The notes under the pieces are model-generated. The model had not been told where the DNA came from and ran no database searches. It saw only the letters and a program-made list of their open reading frames with translations. The position numbers were made by a program, and so were the translations under genes. Below are positions 19,866 to 32,594 of a DNA stretch of 64,000 bases, piece by piece. Position 1 is the first letter of the stretch; each line of letters begins with the position of its first letter. The DNA is from Adiantum capillus-veneris (lineage: Eukaryota; Streptophyta; Polypodiopsida; Polypodiales; Pteridaceae): positions 4,711,001-4,775,000 of the forward strand of contig CM043967.1 in assembly GCA_014529385.2 (NCBI GenBank), in the 5' to 3' direction.

Positions 19866-22800
19866 TGTTACAGACTTGGACAGTCCAAGTCGAGAATCTA
19901 CAACATCACACAAGAGCAAACTTAAAGAACTAAACAAAACTGAGGAGAGACAACACGGCAAGGCATAGTTCTATTGTAACCGGCCCGTAGGGCGGTAGGC
20001 GTTGGCTTTCACCCGAAATTCTTTAATCTTTATACACACACACAAAGCACTTTGCAAAGAGAACCTGTAATGGGAATTAACACTTAATCACACACACAGC
20101 TCGGAAGCTAGAATGCTCCGAGCAAACGCCGACAACCTGTAGGCCCCAAAATTGGCGCCCCTTTCGGTATTTCTTTATTCTTTAGGAGGGTAAATTACAA
20201 GGTAAGGTCCTGGGAATCCTTCACGTGTATCCACCTAGATACCATTTGATTTGGCCAAATTTCGGCAGCATAACAGCCCCAAAACTTGCGCGAAACCCAT
20301 TCCCCTGCTGGAACTCGCTTGCACTGACGTATACCCTCTGATTCCTGTCCAAAAACAGTAAATTCAGCACGCTGTATTTACTGGTTTTTGCCCTGTTTTC
20401 AGCCCCAAACAGTCCCCTAACTGTCCTTTGCCAGTGGGACACGATTCCCAATGATCCTGGCGTCCGTATGGCTGAAAAACAGTGAATTTACAGCGCATAC
20501 ACAGCGCTGATTTTGCACCTGTACGGTGAGGTTATGACCCTCACCAGTGCCTGCTTTGGAGCAGCAGTTAGCTACCCCTGTTCCTGCTCAAGGAGGCTCT
20601 TGCCTCAGCACAAAAGCATGAACCCACACAACTGTACATCAGTCAAATGAGTAGCCCTCTTGTGGGGCATCACATAACTGCACGTAGGGGAGAGAGAGAG
20701 CAGTGTGTAGTGTGCAGGGCATCACTCCTAGCACCACACTGTACATGAGAGGGAAAGAAAGCACTCCATAGCTCTTAACCTGTGACAGACTGCAAATGAG
20801 GCTTCTCCCAGCTTAAAAATCAGCGCCCATTTTTCTGGAAGAGGCAAGTCCCTAAAAATGTGACACTTGGCGCATTTTCAAGCATTTTCCCGTTTCGGGT
20901 TCGCCGCTTAAAAATATCCCAACCGACGCGTCAGTTGACTTCGCGGCAGAGTTATAAAGTGTTCCCCTAGTCATACCGAAGGTAATGACGCGAACACATT
21001 TCACGGCCCAAAATAGCAGTTCCCTAAATTTTAGGAGATGCTTCCGTTGGGCTCCCACTGGTCTTCTGACCATCTATCCTCATTGGGACCGCATCCAAAA
21101 ATGCAATGTGGCCCAACTGTCGCATACTTTTTGTTGGAAGTCCCACCTTGACTTTACGCCTTAATTGAGTTCACTTCCTAGCATCCACCAACTTGCTAAG
21201 TGCGACGGGGGGACCTATATGATCTTGCTCTGAGCCTAGACATCCTCTTACCATACGAATTCCAGTGCCGACCACTTCCCATCTGCGGGTGAATCTACCG
21301 TTCACATTGGCCATACAATGTCCGACCGTTTGCTACTTCATGAAGAGGGTCTCAAAACAAATAAAATAAACCCCATTGGAAAGAAACCAACAACCAAGGT
21401 TAGCAGTTGCCACATCTCTGTGACATGGTTAATAACTGCCACGTCCTCGTGACATCTACACCCAGAGAGATTGGCTCCAAAGACTCGCACCCCTTTCGGT
21501 ATTTCTTTATTATAATTACTTCACAAAGTACAATGTCCGAGGGTCCCGTCTCAACAGTGCTCCCTAGCGTATCTGCTTGAGAGGCCCTAGCACTTTATTT
21601 ATGGGCCCTCGGCCTTCCAAAAGTAGTGTACATGAAAAGCTTCACGTCGAAAAGCATCTGAGTCCCAAAAGTTGGCGCTAGGGCAGCCAGCGTAAATCCA
21701 TACAACGTCAACAACAAGTGCAAATTGCGAAACGTCCGTAAAGCTCTGCCACATCCGCATCTCCACGCGATTTGGGTTCTTGGATTTATTTTAATCTCTA
21801 GTGTCCCCTTAGGCCCTATCACACAGGAGTCCATAAGTTGGAACAACTCATAAAATCCTTGGTCTTTATTTTTAACCTCTCGGCTAGGCTCTGCGAGTTG
21901 GTAGCACTTCTCTGCATCTCTCAATACAGCTCTGACCCCTTTACTCCATGCCATGTCATCACTTTGTGACACGAAACCCTAAACCTGTAGAAAAACACAA
22001 CAAGCTGTAATTTTCTGTTTTGAATCGTTTTAAGCAGAGCGAACACGTCTACGCGTTTCTTTGGTGCTCCCGATACAATGGGACAGTTCCCCTTCGAATC
22101 GGATGAGTTTTCACGCGAGAAAACTCTCCGTTTTCGCAATCCTTCGCGCGTACCTGTGAGCAATTAGCTAATCCAGTTCCTGTACAAAAGGCTCTTGCCT
22201 TGGCAAACGCGCATAAAACCCCTAGAACTGTACACAATCATCTCAAACGCCCAACTAGTGGGGCATTACCATATGTGCAAAGGGGAGAGAGAAATGCGCA
22301 AGAGCAAATCATCGTGCTACATGAGACAAAAGAGAAGGCAAGCATTTCATTAAAGTTGTGATCATCTGCACCCACTACTCACACACACACACACTGTAGT
22401 CACAATGAAGAAGGAGGCAGCCCAAATCGATTTGGGGAGCCCTCTTCCAACTGAGGTGTCTTGCAAATCATTCTAGAGCCGCCATGTGTCCCTTATGTCC
22501 TATTGAGTTAATTTCCTAGTACCCACCGACTTATAAAGTGTCACGTGGGGCCTAAAGGACTTTGAATTGAGCCTAGCCACCCTTTTAGTACTCGGATTCA
22601 CTGCCGATTGGCCCGACCATCTCGTGGCAACCTCCAATAGAAAAGATCAGACTAAACAACTTTAAGCACTTCAAATAACAACTGAACTGAAAGAGATGCA
22701 CGACACACACGAGACACGGAGTGGCAGAGTTCCACCCAAAGAGAGCACTGGCCCCAAACCTTGGCGCCCTTTTCGGTATTTCTTTATATTGCTTGACTCA

Positions 22801-23300
22801 GTACAATGCCGGTACTCGCGCTATGCACCCCAGAAGAGTGCCAGAGAATGAGCCCTTGGCTCATATTTAAAGGCCCTTGGCCATGAAAAGCTTCAAGTTC
22901 TAAAAGCACTTGGTCCCAAAAGCTGATGCCCAAAAGCTGCCAGCGCGTTTCACAAAAATCCCTACAGCTGCCACGTCAGCAGCACAAATCGCGGAAGTCC
23001 GTAGAGTCTGCCACGTGGCAATGCAACACAAAATGCGGGCGTCCGTACAGTTGCTACGTCATAATGCTCCACGCAAATGTGTGTGTGCGTGCACGCGCCC
23101 ACTTTATTTAATCTCTTTAGGTCACTTGGGCCCCATCGGATGGCGTCCCATAAGTTGGTGGGAACTCTTCAAGACGCTTCTTGACAAAGTTGCAGCATCT
23201 AACGAACTGCAAGAGGACCCTGAGGGGAAAGCCGCTCAAGACTCGGCATGGGAGAGTCAACGAATGACGAATAAGCAGTGGGCGATATGCTTTTGAGAGT
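19866..23300 (-). repeat. diverged array of roughly 1.3-kb units, probably LTR-derived
   Basis: The motif CCCTTTCGGTATTTCTTTAT (or a close variant) recurs near 20159, 21491 and 22771, about 1.3 kb apart. Other landmarks recur in the same order: TTGAGTT...TTTCCTAG at 21163 and 22502, GGCTCTTGCCT at 20594 and 22190, CATGAAAAGCTTCA at about 21628 and 22884. The third copy is partial. The left edge abuts the Gypsy-2 PBS, so at least the first unit is likely its 5' LTR; two further diverged LTR-like units follow. No coding potential is seen. A short (AC)n run lies at about 22379-22395. Confidence 0.65.
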
Positions 23301-24444
23301 CTACAAAGTATCTAACAAGGGGAAAGACAAGAAGCAGAGGATAGAAAGCAAAGAGCGAAGACCGAATGGTTACAGTGTCTCAGAAGATGTAAAAAAAGGG
23401 ATAGGTAGAATCTGTTGAAAAATTGCAATGCTGCGGGAACTTATCGGCAGAATCTCTAAGTTACATTGGAAAAGACTTTTGAAAAAGGTACAGATCCACC
23501 TATATTTGTTGATGTGTGCAATAGATGCAAGTTGCATAGTGAGCTTCTCTTGAAAAAGAGCTATGTTGCAAGAACTTTTAGAAAAAATTCATAGAGGAGT
23601 CTTATAGACTTCTACTGATAGGAGCTGGAGTCCTTGGAAGTTTAGATTGGAGGAGGGCGACTTGGTAGATAGTCCTCGGTCAAGAAAGACCTTGTCTTGG
23701 AATCTTTGAATATGAGAAGCCTCTCTATGTAGAGCTCTCAAGCATTCAGCAGTTGAGTCTAGTACAGTGCGGTGCATAAGGGGAGACATCCACTCGCCAT
23801 AACAAATTGACACAATTGGAAAGGGAAGCTATGCTTATGTCTTTTTAGACTAATCATAGATACTGTAGGCACACACACCATGGCAGCCAGACAACAAACG
23901 GAAAAAAAAGAGACAAAAAAGGAACATGAGCACCAAAACCAAAGGAGAAAAACGCAAATACACAAGAAAAGAACTAAAAAAAGCCATTTTCGGATGCACA
24001 ACCTTTTGAGGTTTTTCCATAGAGGCTTGTTTTAACAAGCCAAAAATATAACTAATTCAGTACAAGCATGCAATCTAATCTTTTGTTAGAATCACCCATG
24101 CTTGTATAGCCAATTCCTACAATTAAAATATTGAAATGAATCAACAGAAACACAAAGCAGCTGCTGAATAGAAGCAACAATGAGCACCCTTGAAAAAACT
24201 ACAGCTGATGAAGCACAAAATAAAGTGTACTGCAATTCGGGGGAAAAAACAAGATAGTCGTGCAGGGCTGAGATTGCACATAAGAACATACAAGTCGCTT
24301 AGAGCGGGTCGTAGCCCTCACTACTCTTGCATATTGAACATCATCCTCCGTTTTTGCTTTCCCATCATCTAAAAACCCAAATAAGCTGCATTGCAAGAGC
24401 TTATGTCAGTTTCATATCCAAACAATGCACATTAAATATTATCT
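23301..24444. other. no gene seen; includes the probable 3' UTR of the IDM1-like gene
   Basis: AT-rich sequence without extended coding frames or terminal repeats. The part just left of 24445 probably holds the 3' UTR of the minus-strand gene. Minus-strand frames at 23589-24038 are low-complexity Leu/Phe/Cys-rich translations and not credible proteins. Confidence 0.5.
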
Positions 24445-27400
24445 TTAGAATTTCAAATCAGTTGAGGAGCATCCAAACCTATGTGGGTCATGTTGGCATT
24501 GGCCCTCAAATTTTGTGTAGGTAATCGATTGATAGCCCTGGAAACTCATGGGGGAGACCTTATGGTGAATTGCTTTGTGACTTAAAGAGATCATTTCTTC
24601 CAGCATACAAGAATCACTGCGTCCCGAATTTGTTAAGGGGAACGTACTCAAGACACCTGTATCAAATGGATGGTCTGCAAAAACTGAGACATCCCTCTCA
24701 ATCTTGTCAAGATTCTGAGATGCCGCCATGATAAGGTCCTTCCTCAGTTGTTTCTGCAGTAAAGTTGTCCCAGGAAATGTCATTAAGTTTAACCTACTAA
24801 GTTCCTGTGTCTCTATTGCAGTCATGTGCTGGAAATTAAAAGCTGCAGTCCATGTTTCCAAAAGCTCCGGAACAGCAGGCAGCACTAACTTGTTCACCCC
24901 TATGCCTCCCAGCATCTGAACAAGAAATCAAATAGTATCTAGTCATTGAAGATTGGGCAGCTATTCATAATGCATAAAATCTAGCAATAAGAACCTGTTC
25001 AAGAGCTCGCATTAGGCGCCGACACATTCCTTGCCGACGGTATTGATACCTTGTACCAACAAGAGGCATTTCTGCAAGCCTGCCCCCATGCACTCTTAAC
25101 ACCACAAAAGAGCCAATCAATCACAGAACGCACATATTTCATTACACTGAAGATAATAAGAAGATAAAAGACCTGATTGTTGCCACAGATATCATTTCAT
25201 CTCCATTTTCTAAGATAACAGTGTAAAATCCACTGTAATCAAGTCTGAAAACTTTCGACCTACAAGATAAATAGGACACATCAGTAACTATTATTAGATT
25301 CAAATTACATGAAACAAAACCTGCTTTGATAGTTCATGAGACATACTCACTTTCTATTATATAGCGCTTGAGAAATAAGATCAATTTTGGTCCGAGGATC
25401 GATCATTGGAATGAAACATTCTTGCATCACATCGTGCGCCACTCCAAGCTTGACATTATGCTCTGCCATCATTTCAACACTCGAAGGCAAAAGCCCAACA
25501 TCATGTTTCATTGATCTCAGAAGCATCCACGAGTACCCATCATCCAAAAGATTTATTTTTCCAATAAGGCTCCTCAAGTCTGTAAATATCTGCAATTCAC
25601 TGTCAATACCATAAGACATAAATCTACAATTTTCCAAGGCTTACCATAAACTATACCCTTGCTACCTGCTCACAGTCATGCCCACAAAACCAGGCCCCTT
25701 TTGCCAGACCCACTGGCTTAAGCAAAACGGATTCAGGTACACAGGCAGAATGGTCTGCAAAAACACAATATTAATCTCAAAGAAATTTCAAATACAAAAG
25801 TAAGCTCGAGCTCAGACTGCCTCTCGACTTACATCCAAGCTCGCACTGATCGCATCGATACAAGGTATTGGCTTGATTACCATCCAGCTTTATTTGACCA
25901 CAACCACCACATGCACATCTTGGGCAGTACCAATCTCCATCAGGAATAACCTACACTTAGGAAACGTCCAAGTTACATATTACATACTTACTGTGGACTG
26001 TTACTGCAAACTTCCTATGGACTGTTAAACTGCAAACAGGAGAGCTAACCTCCAATCCAATGCAGTTAGGATGAAATGTGGACGGACAGTAGTCACACAG
26101 TATTAATTCCCCACCATCTGCACACACTCCACAAGTATCATCACTAACATCGGCAAGACTGTCCTCTTTGGCATCTTGTAATGCACAAGCTTGCAGTTGA
26201 CAGTCTGTGATAGATCTCCCATCATCCAAAAAGATGTTCGCACTGGGTCGGTGAAGCTTGCTTCCAGCATGGGCTTCAAAATTTGAGAGGGTGAACAATA
26301 ACTTACAGCATTTGCAAAGAACACCCTCTCTAGTCACTTCACCCCTTTTCATTTCATGACCATCTTTTCTATTAAGATAGCGTACAGGCTCACTGTCTTT
26401 GATTATGCCTTTGTCTATTAGCCAGGACAATACAGTTGATTTCTTGAAATGGGTTGCTTCTGTTCTGTTTTGCCCGCCTGCAGAGTTTTTATGCTGTCCT
26501 GGAGATGAGAGTAACACCTGCATTCTGCAACCTCCTCTAACAGAAGCCTTACTCTCAAATAGAGAAACCTCGTGCTTTAGTGAAGACCTGCCTTTTCTAA
26601 ATTTCTGCTCCGAGACCTCCTCACCACATTTTCTTTTCTTACATATGTCTGTGCAAAAAGTTGACCTGCTCTTCAGTTCTGGTGTCTCTTCAAGGGACTT
26701 CCTCTTCTTCGATTTCTCAGCACCAGAACTTGGTTTGTTCTTTGTGTCCGTAGGTTGAGCACAAGAACCCTTTGCAGGCTTTCTAATTTTGGCACTGACA
26801 AAAGTACCGTTAAAACCTTTCACTTTTCCTTTCCAAACCTTGCATACACGGGTCTCCTGCAGTTGCCCTGCCTTGGCCTTCTTCTGTCGTCTTCCAGAAG
26901 ACATTAACTGCTCAGCCAGGTTGTAAGCGTCTAGCAACTTTAATTTTTGGCTAATACCCTCCTCCAACGTGCTTGGCATGTTCTTATCCCTTTTCCAGCC
27001 TCTGCATGCAGAAGCTAATGAATAATACTTAAATCCATCAGGTGCAGTGTAAACAGCTTCCTTCATACCCTTTGACATGCCCTGTGTACGTATTCGAAAA
27101 GCAATTTTCCAACCCGCATCTATAAGGAATTGTTTTGCAGCAGATCGATATTGTTTCATTGGAAATCCAGCATTTGCAGAGAATTCGAGGAAACTACCAT
27201 CAATTGAATCCCCTTTCAGTGATACTGAACTTCTTGCGGTGATGCCTCTTTGGCCCTTTGCGCAACCTTGTGTACTGCCGCTTCTAGAAGATACTTCTTG
27301 GTCAACTTGCTTCACCAACGGCAAAGCTATGCCATGCCTAGTTGGACGAACAGTATCCACACCTGTCTTCTTGGACAAACGACTCTCTTGTGCCACATGT

Positions 27401-27999
27401 ATCACATGATTCTTTTGCCGCCACAGTTTCTTCAGGGAACTAGATCGTTGTCTGCATATACTTCTCAAGACATCAATATCAAGCTCCCCATTGTTACCAC
27501 AAAAAGACCAGCTTCCGCGAACCATCCATTGCCCAGACATCTCATCCCACTCCTGGGACACTCTTACATCTTTGATGGAGCATAAGAGCTCGTCTCCTTC
27601 TTCTGGAAAGAGAATCTTGACCTTGAAATCTTTATCCCTGGTAATTATGTCGTGTAAAAGAACGCCCTCCCACCATGCATATTCATAAAAGGCATCAACT
27701 AAAAGACCTTTTTTTGGACTCTTAAATGAAGATATACAGTAAGCAGGCGGCAATGGCCGAATAAATCCTCTTCTTGTGGGATCAACTGAAGTTGAAGGCT
27801 TCTGACAATTATTCTCGTTCAGAGGTATTATCTCCTGTAATTTCTTTCTTCCATCTCGAGTTAGTAACTCGTCATATTCCACTATTCTGCGACCATCCTT
27901 CACTTGCACTACTACACCTGGATGCCAAGAACCCCGAAGACCAACTTCTTTCTGTCGAACCTGTGCATTAACATCAGGCAACAAGTCCACAATGATCAA

Positions 28000-28051
<52 letters not shown>

Positions 28052-28131
28052 GATAACAGCCCATACCTCCACTCTTTCGCCCTCCAGCAGCTTTCTGGAC
28101 CTTTCCATGGCGAACCTCGAGAAATAGTCAT
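24445..28131 (-). CDS. IDM1-like Agenet/PHD-finger/GNAT acyltransferase, seven exons
   Basis: Predicted nuclear chromatin protein of 1061 aa. Exons (right to left): 26050-28131, 25833-25950, 25666-25754, 25351-25589, 25173-25259, 24995-25094, 24445-24915. Every intron has GT/AG ends and the summed length is divisible by three. Two Agenet/Tudor-like repeats (about residues 65-215, [14 protein letters not shown] then [11 protein letters not shown]), a DUF7028-like segment (about 335-390, LIDAGWKI...[11 protein letters not shown]), a TPL-binding-like domain (566-650), a PHD finger (from 667, CGVC...CDYC...FHPNCIGL) completed by exon 2 (DGDWYCPRC), a second Cys-rich finger (exons 2-3), then GNAT with the acetyl-CoA loop RRQGMC (891-896). 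Arabidopsis IDM1 acetylates histone H3 and guards against DNA hypermethylation; a similar role is inferred. The start is uncertain because an (ER)n run from a CT microsatellite follows residue 28. Confidence 0.85.
28005..28047. repeat. (CT)n tract inside exon 1 of the IDM1-like gene
   Basis: About 43 bp of perfect CT on the plus strand. Read on the minus strand it would encode alternating Glu-Arg near residues 29-43. It may instead be 5' UTR, with the true start downstream. Confidence 0.9.
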
Positions 28132-28169
28132 TCCCTGACGACCTGGGCGATGATGTTCTTCTCCATCAT
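28128..28169 (-). other. possible 13-codon upstream ORF overlapping the predicted start
   Basis: A minus-strand [13 protein letters not shown] frame ends in a TGA that overlaps the assigned ATG as ATGA. If the 5' UTR extends this far, it could reduce translation of the main frame. No transcript evidence is available. Confidence 0.3.
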
Positions 28170-29971
28170 GGCACGCTGGACGTTTTTCCGCGAAACGCAG
28201 ACGATGCTTTTGCTGTGAATTTTTTTAAGGAGGATGGGGCAAAGATGACACAGGCACAGGGACAGCACGTACGACGAAGAAGCTTCTTCTTCGCAGAAAA
28301 GAACTCCTTTTCTTCTCCGAATCCGGTCTTAGGCCAAAGATGGTAATCCTTTGATGTTACGATCAATTTCCATACACCGGCAGCCAAAGTTTCAGGAGCA
28401 ACTTCTTACGTGGAGGCCAAGCATTGGTCACACGAGAGGCAAGCAGACAATTGATCCCGTATAGAGTCATAGGCACTCCCAACAAAGTGTTGGGGGGAGT
28501 TTGAACTCACAATCTCTCCTTCTATATGTATATGTATTCTATAATGGCCGAGAGAGTGCACTTTACACGTGTCGAAAACTGCAAGATGAAGGCTAAAGCC
28601 CAAAAATCCTTTGTGAACGATAAAGAGGGAGAGAGAAAGAGAGAGAGTGAGGTCGCCGAAGGCGACCGGCCGTACTAGTCATAAATAAATGCATCGCATG
28701 AGTAGCAAGAAGACAAGAAATTGGACAGTCAAATAATTGTCTAGACAATCTCAGAAAATTAAGTGTTGGTAAGAGCAAATGTTTTGCCAATGGCTAAGCC
28801 CATGCGATTGTTGACTAGCATAGGCTCACACTGGAAGAACCCTTGCCTCCAACTAAGCATGGGTAAGCCTTGACACTAACGCCACTCCTCAAAACACCGT
28901 ATACACCCAATACATTGAGTGATGTTTCTATAACATGTGTTGAGTTTCAAGAATATACCGAGGACATGACACTTTTGGAAAGTCAATGTCCAACTCTTGA
29001 TAAGGGGTACATGAGGACGTGGTGAGTGCACTCAATGAGATGGTGAGAGTACTCTTTACACACATTATTCATGGATATAAATTCAACTTACACCTTTCAA
29101 TGGTTTTCACCAACATGTTGGTGGTGGTGGTTGGCGGGGAGACTCTAAGCGAATCTTTGTTCGATGGCTAAGCCATGTAGTGATTTTAGCACGGTACACA
29201 AGTTTGGATCACAATGCTAGATTGAAAGTCAAAGTGGACAAACTACCTTGTCGAATGATTGTTGAAGTGTGTACCAGTAGAAATGTTTAATGTAATATTT
29301 CAAGGCAGCACTTGTGATGTTGAACAAGCTTTCTACAAATTTCAAATTATACTTACAATGTCTGATTATGAGCCTGGATAACTAATTTGTAAGTTATGGC
29401 TCTGAAAGCCTTTTGCTCTAAACATTGCCAAATCAAATTGTCACCAATTATGCTTTTTATGATTTGTGAACGAGAATTATGTTTATAACGTAATTTAGAA
29501 GTTATTTTTCTCGTAAAAGCAAAAAAAAACTTTTCAAAAAGCAAGTGTGTTTTTTTATGTTTTCTTAAAGAAACTAGCCTTGCTTGGTGGGCCTTTGTCG
29601 TACATAATCTGGTAGATTTTGGAGTGCAGTTGGTTACTTGGTTAGGCTGTTGAGATTGTTGTCGCCTCGGGTTTTATTGTGGAGCACAAACAGATGTATA
29701 GAACCAATTGATAGGCACCAATAATAGTGCAGCCTAGGACTTGATGAGCATTGGGAAGAAGCAAGTTGTGTCCCATAGCGCTCCCTATACAACAAAGGGC
29801 TACTAAAGAGGGTAACTGAATTGAGCGAAAGGGTTGCAGCTTAACCTACTTTGGTAGTTGTTTGCAGATTGCCATTCAGCCTAGTTATATTGACCATTTA
29901 GTCTCTAGAACGTGTACCCATCTTTGAGAGACCCATCTCTATTCTCAATCAATTGTAGTCAATTTTCCTTT

Positions 29972-30026
<55 letters not shown>

Positions 30027-30677
30027 ATGTGTTGTTACAATCGGAGGGAGAAAGGAGTACTGGCTGTCGATCACAAAACCTGGTGCAAAACATATCTTAG
30101 GAGGAAAATGATGGGATAAGGGGTTGCCCTCGTGCTACAGAATGGTTATGCAAAGGAAAACGCTAGGCTGCAATATGTAAGATGCATTTCCAAAGCAAAC
30201 AAGGACATATGTATATTCACATCAATCACCTAGGAATGAAGTAATAAACATGTATAGAGTGCATTGAGTATTACAATACATAATTTGAATTTCCAAACTC
30301 TAAGAAAAGAAGTGCATGCCTATTTGATATATAGATACGACGATCGAGATTAACATGCACTGGTGAGGAAAACATGTGGCTACACTAAACTCAAGGAAGC
30401 TTTGACAAATTCAAAAAATACAAAAAGCAGCAACAACAGACTATAAAAACTACCAACCTCATAATTGTGTACGGGTGTCGTCCCATTGTGCAAGCTGGAG
30501 GTCAATGTTTGAGTCAAGCTACATAACATCAATGTGATGGTTAAACATTGTGTATTGCAGTCAGGTGCAAAGTGGAAATGCTAGCTATCTAGTGCACGTC
30601 ATACAGAAGTGCCATACAAAAGTATGGTGGAGAATTGGCATTGTGGTCTCCCCAAGCATTATAAGAAACGAGCAATG
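28170..30677. other. no gene seen; upstream region of the IDM1-like gene and spacer
   Basis: The promoter of the minus-strand gene should lie just right of 28170, but no clear TATA box or motif can be assigned. A GA-rich run lies near 28624-28650 and a long (GA)n tract at 29976-30024. The rest is AT-rich with no terminal repeats or conserved frames. Confidence 0.5.
29976..30024. repeat. (GA)n microsatellite
   Basis: About 49 bp of perfect GA, not inside a recognised element. Confidence 0.95.
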
Positions 30678-30851
30678 TGTGGGGCATTCAAGCCCGCTTT
30701 CAGTTACTTGTGGGAAACAAGTCCTAAGGCATTTAGATCAACTCTACTTCATTTACAAGTTCATGGCAACCCTTTGCTATATAGTGTAAGATTTTACAGA
30801 GGAATAATATACATAGCGTACTTTTCAAATCCATCGACTCGTGTTGCTGCT

Positions 30852-30925
<74 letters not shown>

Positions 30926-30988
30926 CTTCTGCACGAACCTCGCCATGGATCCTCTCCGTCTACACCCTCCATAACACAACACCCAACA
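30678..30988 (+). repeat. GagLTR-2 5' LTR with long (CT)n tract
   Basis: 311 bp, starting TGTGGGGCATTCAAG and ending ACACCCAACA. A TATA-like GCTATATAGTG near 30776 is followed by about 70 bp of perfect CT (30853-30922), then U5 sequence. Confidence 0.9.
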
Positions 30989-30989
30989 C

Positions 30990-31001
30990 TGGTATCGGAG
31001 C
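30990..31001 (+). promoter_or_regulatory. GagLTR-2 primer binding site
   Basis: TGGTATCGGAGC, the initiator-Met PBS with one A-to-G change. Confidence 0.85.
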
Positions 31002-31714
31002 CCATGTCATCGGTGTTGTGGGTTAGCCTCTCAAGACGCTGTCTATACCGCAGGTGGTAGTTTCTACAGGCGCCTACGGGCATCTCAAGACGCAGGCAAC
31101 TGCGGGCAGGAGAGCATCTCAAGACGTTTGTGTGCATTGTTGGCCATTAACGGCATCTAAAAACGCTCTGCGTGAGAGCAACCACCTGTAGAAAAGAAGA
31201 AGATTGCGGACCTGCTCAAAAGTCAGTAGCACCCCCCTCAACAGGTTCGCCCTAGAAGGCTGTTGAATTCTCGACATTGGAGCGTCGGGCAATGTTGCTT
31301 CTGTCGATCGCTCTAGAGAAAATCACCATTGAAGCGCTGTCTTCGTCTGCTACATAGCTCGATTCTCTTTTATTTTTATTTCTTTAAAGTTTTTAACCTC
31401 TTTTTAGCTTCCATCAAGAGCCTATTCACACCACCCTTGAGCTCAGCAGTGATATGGTATTAACCAAGTTCTAAAGCAGCAACACTCGCTTTTGGAACAT
31501 ACTACTTGCTTCGGAAGATGATTAGCTTTGAATTCTGCCACAAGCTGAATCTTGCCAAACCCTTTAGCTTCTAAATAAAATTTATGCAGTATCTCAATAC
31601 GCTCTCTAAGGTGCATGCAAAGGCAGTTGGAGACGAAGACAACCCCTCTAAAGGTTAAGCCAGTGCAATAACCAACAACACAACCTCATTATCAAGCTTC
31701 TTAAAGCTTCAAAT
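31002..31714 (+). other. GagLTR-2 leader
   Basis: About 0.7 kb of untranslated sequence. A short phrase (CATCTCAAGACGC and variants) recurs four or more times between about 31030 and 31165, a small internal degenerate repeat. No coding frame is seen. Confidence 0.55.
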
Positions 31715-32594
31715 ATGGCATCGAAAGTAGATAAATTGGCTTCCACATCTAGCGAATTAAAGTAAAGGACTAAAAAATTTATGGAGTGTCGTGAAGCCGC
31801 TATCAACCGACGAAGCATGTACATCGGCTACAGTTACCAAGGCATTATCTTTCGAGCAACAATGCAAGGATGAGCAAGCATTAGGTATTATTTTGACATC
31901 TCTTGAAGATGATTTTATTCATTATTTGGATGATATGCAATCTACCAATGCTACCTGGATACAGCTAGAGAAGGTTTTTGGTGCTAAAGCGAAGCATTCA
32001 ATGGCGAGTCTAAAGATGGAGTTGTACTCTCTTGCTATGCGTGCCGATGAAAACATTACATCTTTAGTTAACCTACTCAAGAGTTTTAAAACTCAGCTTG
32101 TTTATGTTGAAGCCCCAGTTCCATAAGAAGATCTCATGGTTGTTTTGTTAAAACATTTGCATTATAAATTCCATCAGATTGTTATTGTTTTAAAAGAAAA
32201 AGATCCACTGCCCTCCTTGGATGGTATCATCAATTCATTGCAGGAAGAAGAAAGAAGGGTATCCCGTACTAATTCTCCCATGGTTCCTAGTGCATATACA
32301 GTCTCCCACGTAGTATCCCCCATCAGTTCTTTTGATCCTCCTAGTGCCTACGCAATCACTAATCGTGCTTCTACCTCAGCATCATCTCGACCATCCATTG
32401 GTACCAAATCTTGTGCCATTTGTGGGTGCAACAATCACCAGACAAAGGACTATTTCAAGTAGAATCTTTGTGTTCACTGTGGTAAAACAAATCATCCTTC
32501 AAATAAATGCTTTCAAAAGGGTAAAAATCAGATTCATGTGATTGATGGAGACACCGAATCTCAAATATTTCCTGTTGACAATGATGTTTTTTAG
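31715..32594 (+). pseudogene. gag: GagLTR-2 gag
   Basis: It starts MASKVDKLASTSSELK. After an early frameshift near 31765 the core reads DEQALGIILTSLEDDFIHYL, WIQLEKVFGAKAKHSM and SLKMELYSLAMRADENITSL. Knuckle one is CAICGCNNHQTKDYF, with Tyr in place of its last Cys; knuckle two is CVHCGKTNHPSNKC. In-frame stops lie at about 32124-32126 (TAA) and 32460-32462 (TAG), with the frame continuing unchanged after each. It ends at the TAG at 32592-32594. Confidence 0.8.

Noticed and set aside
22910-23296. 128-codon plus-strand frame
   Set aside because: It lies within the third diverged unit of the 1.3-kb LTR-like array, and equivalent positions in the other units are not open.
30733-31137. Frames of alternating Leu-Ser or Glu-Arg over (CT)n/(GA)n tracts, also at 33130-33382 and 43639-44164
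   Set aside because: These are translations of dinucleotide repeats inside LTRs or spacer, with no other coding evidence.
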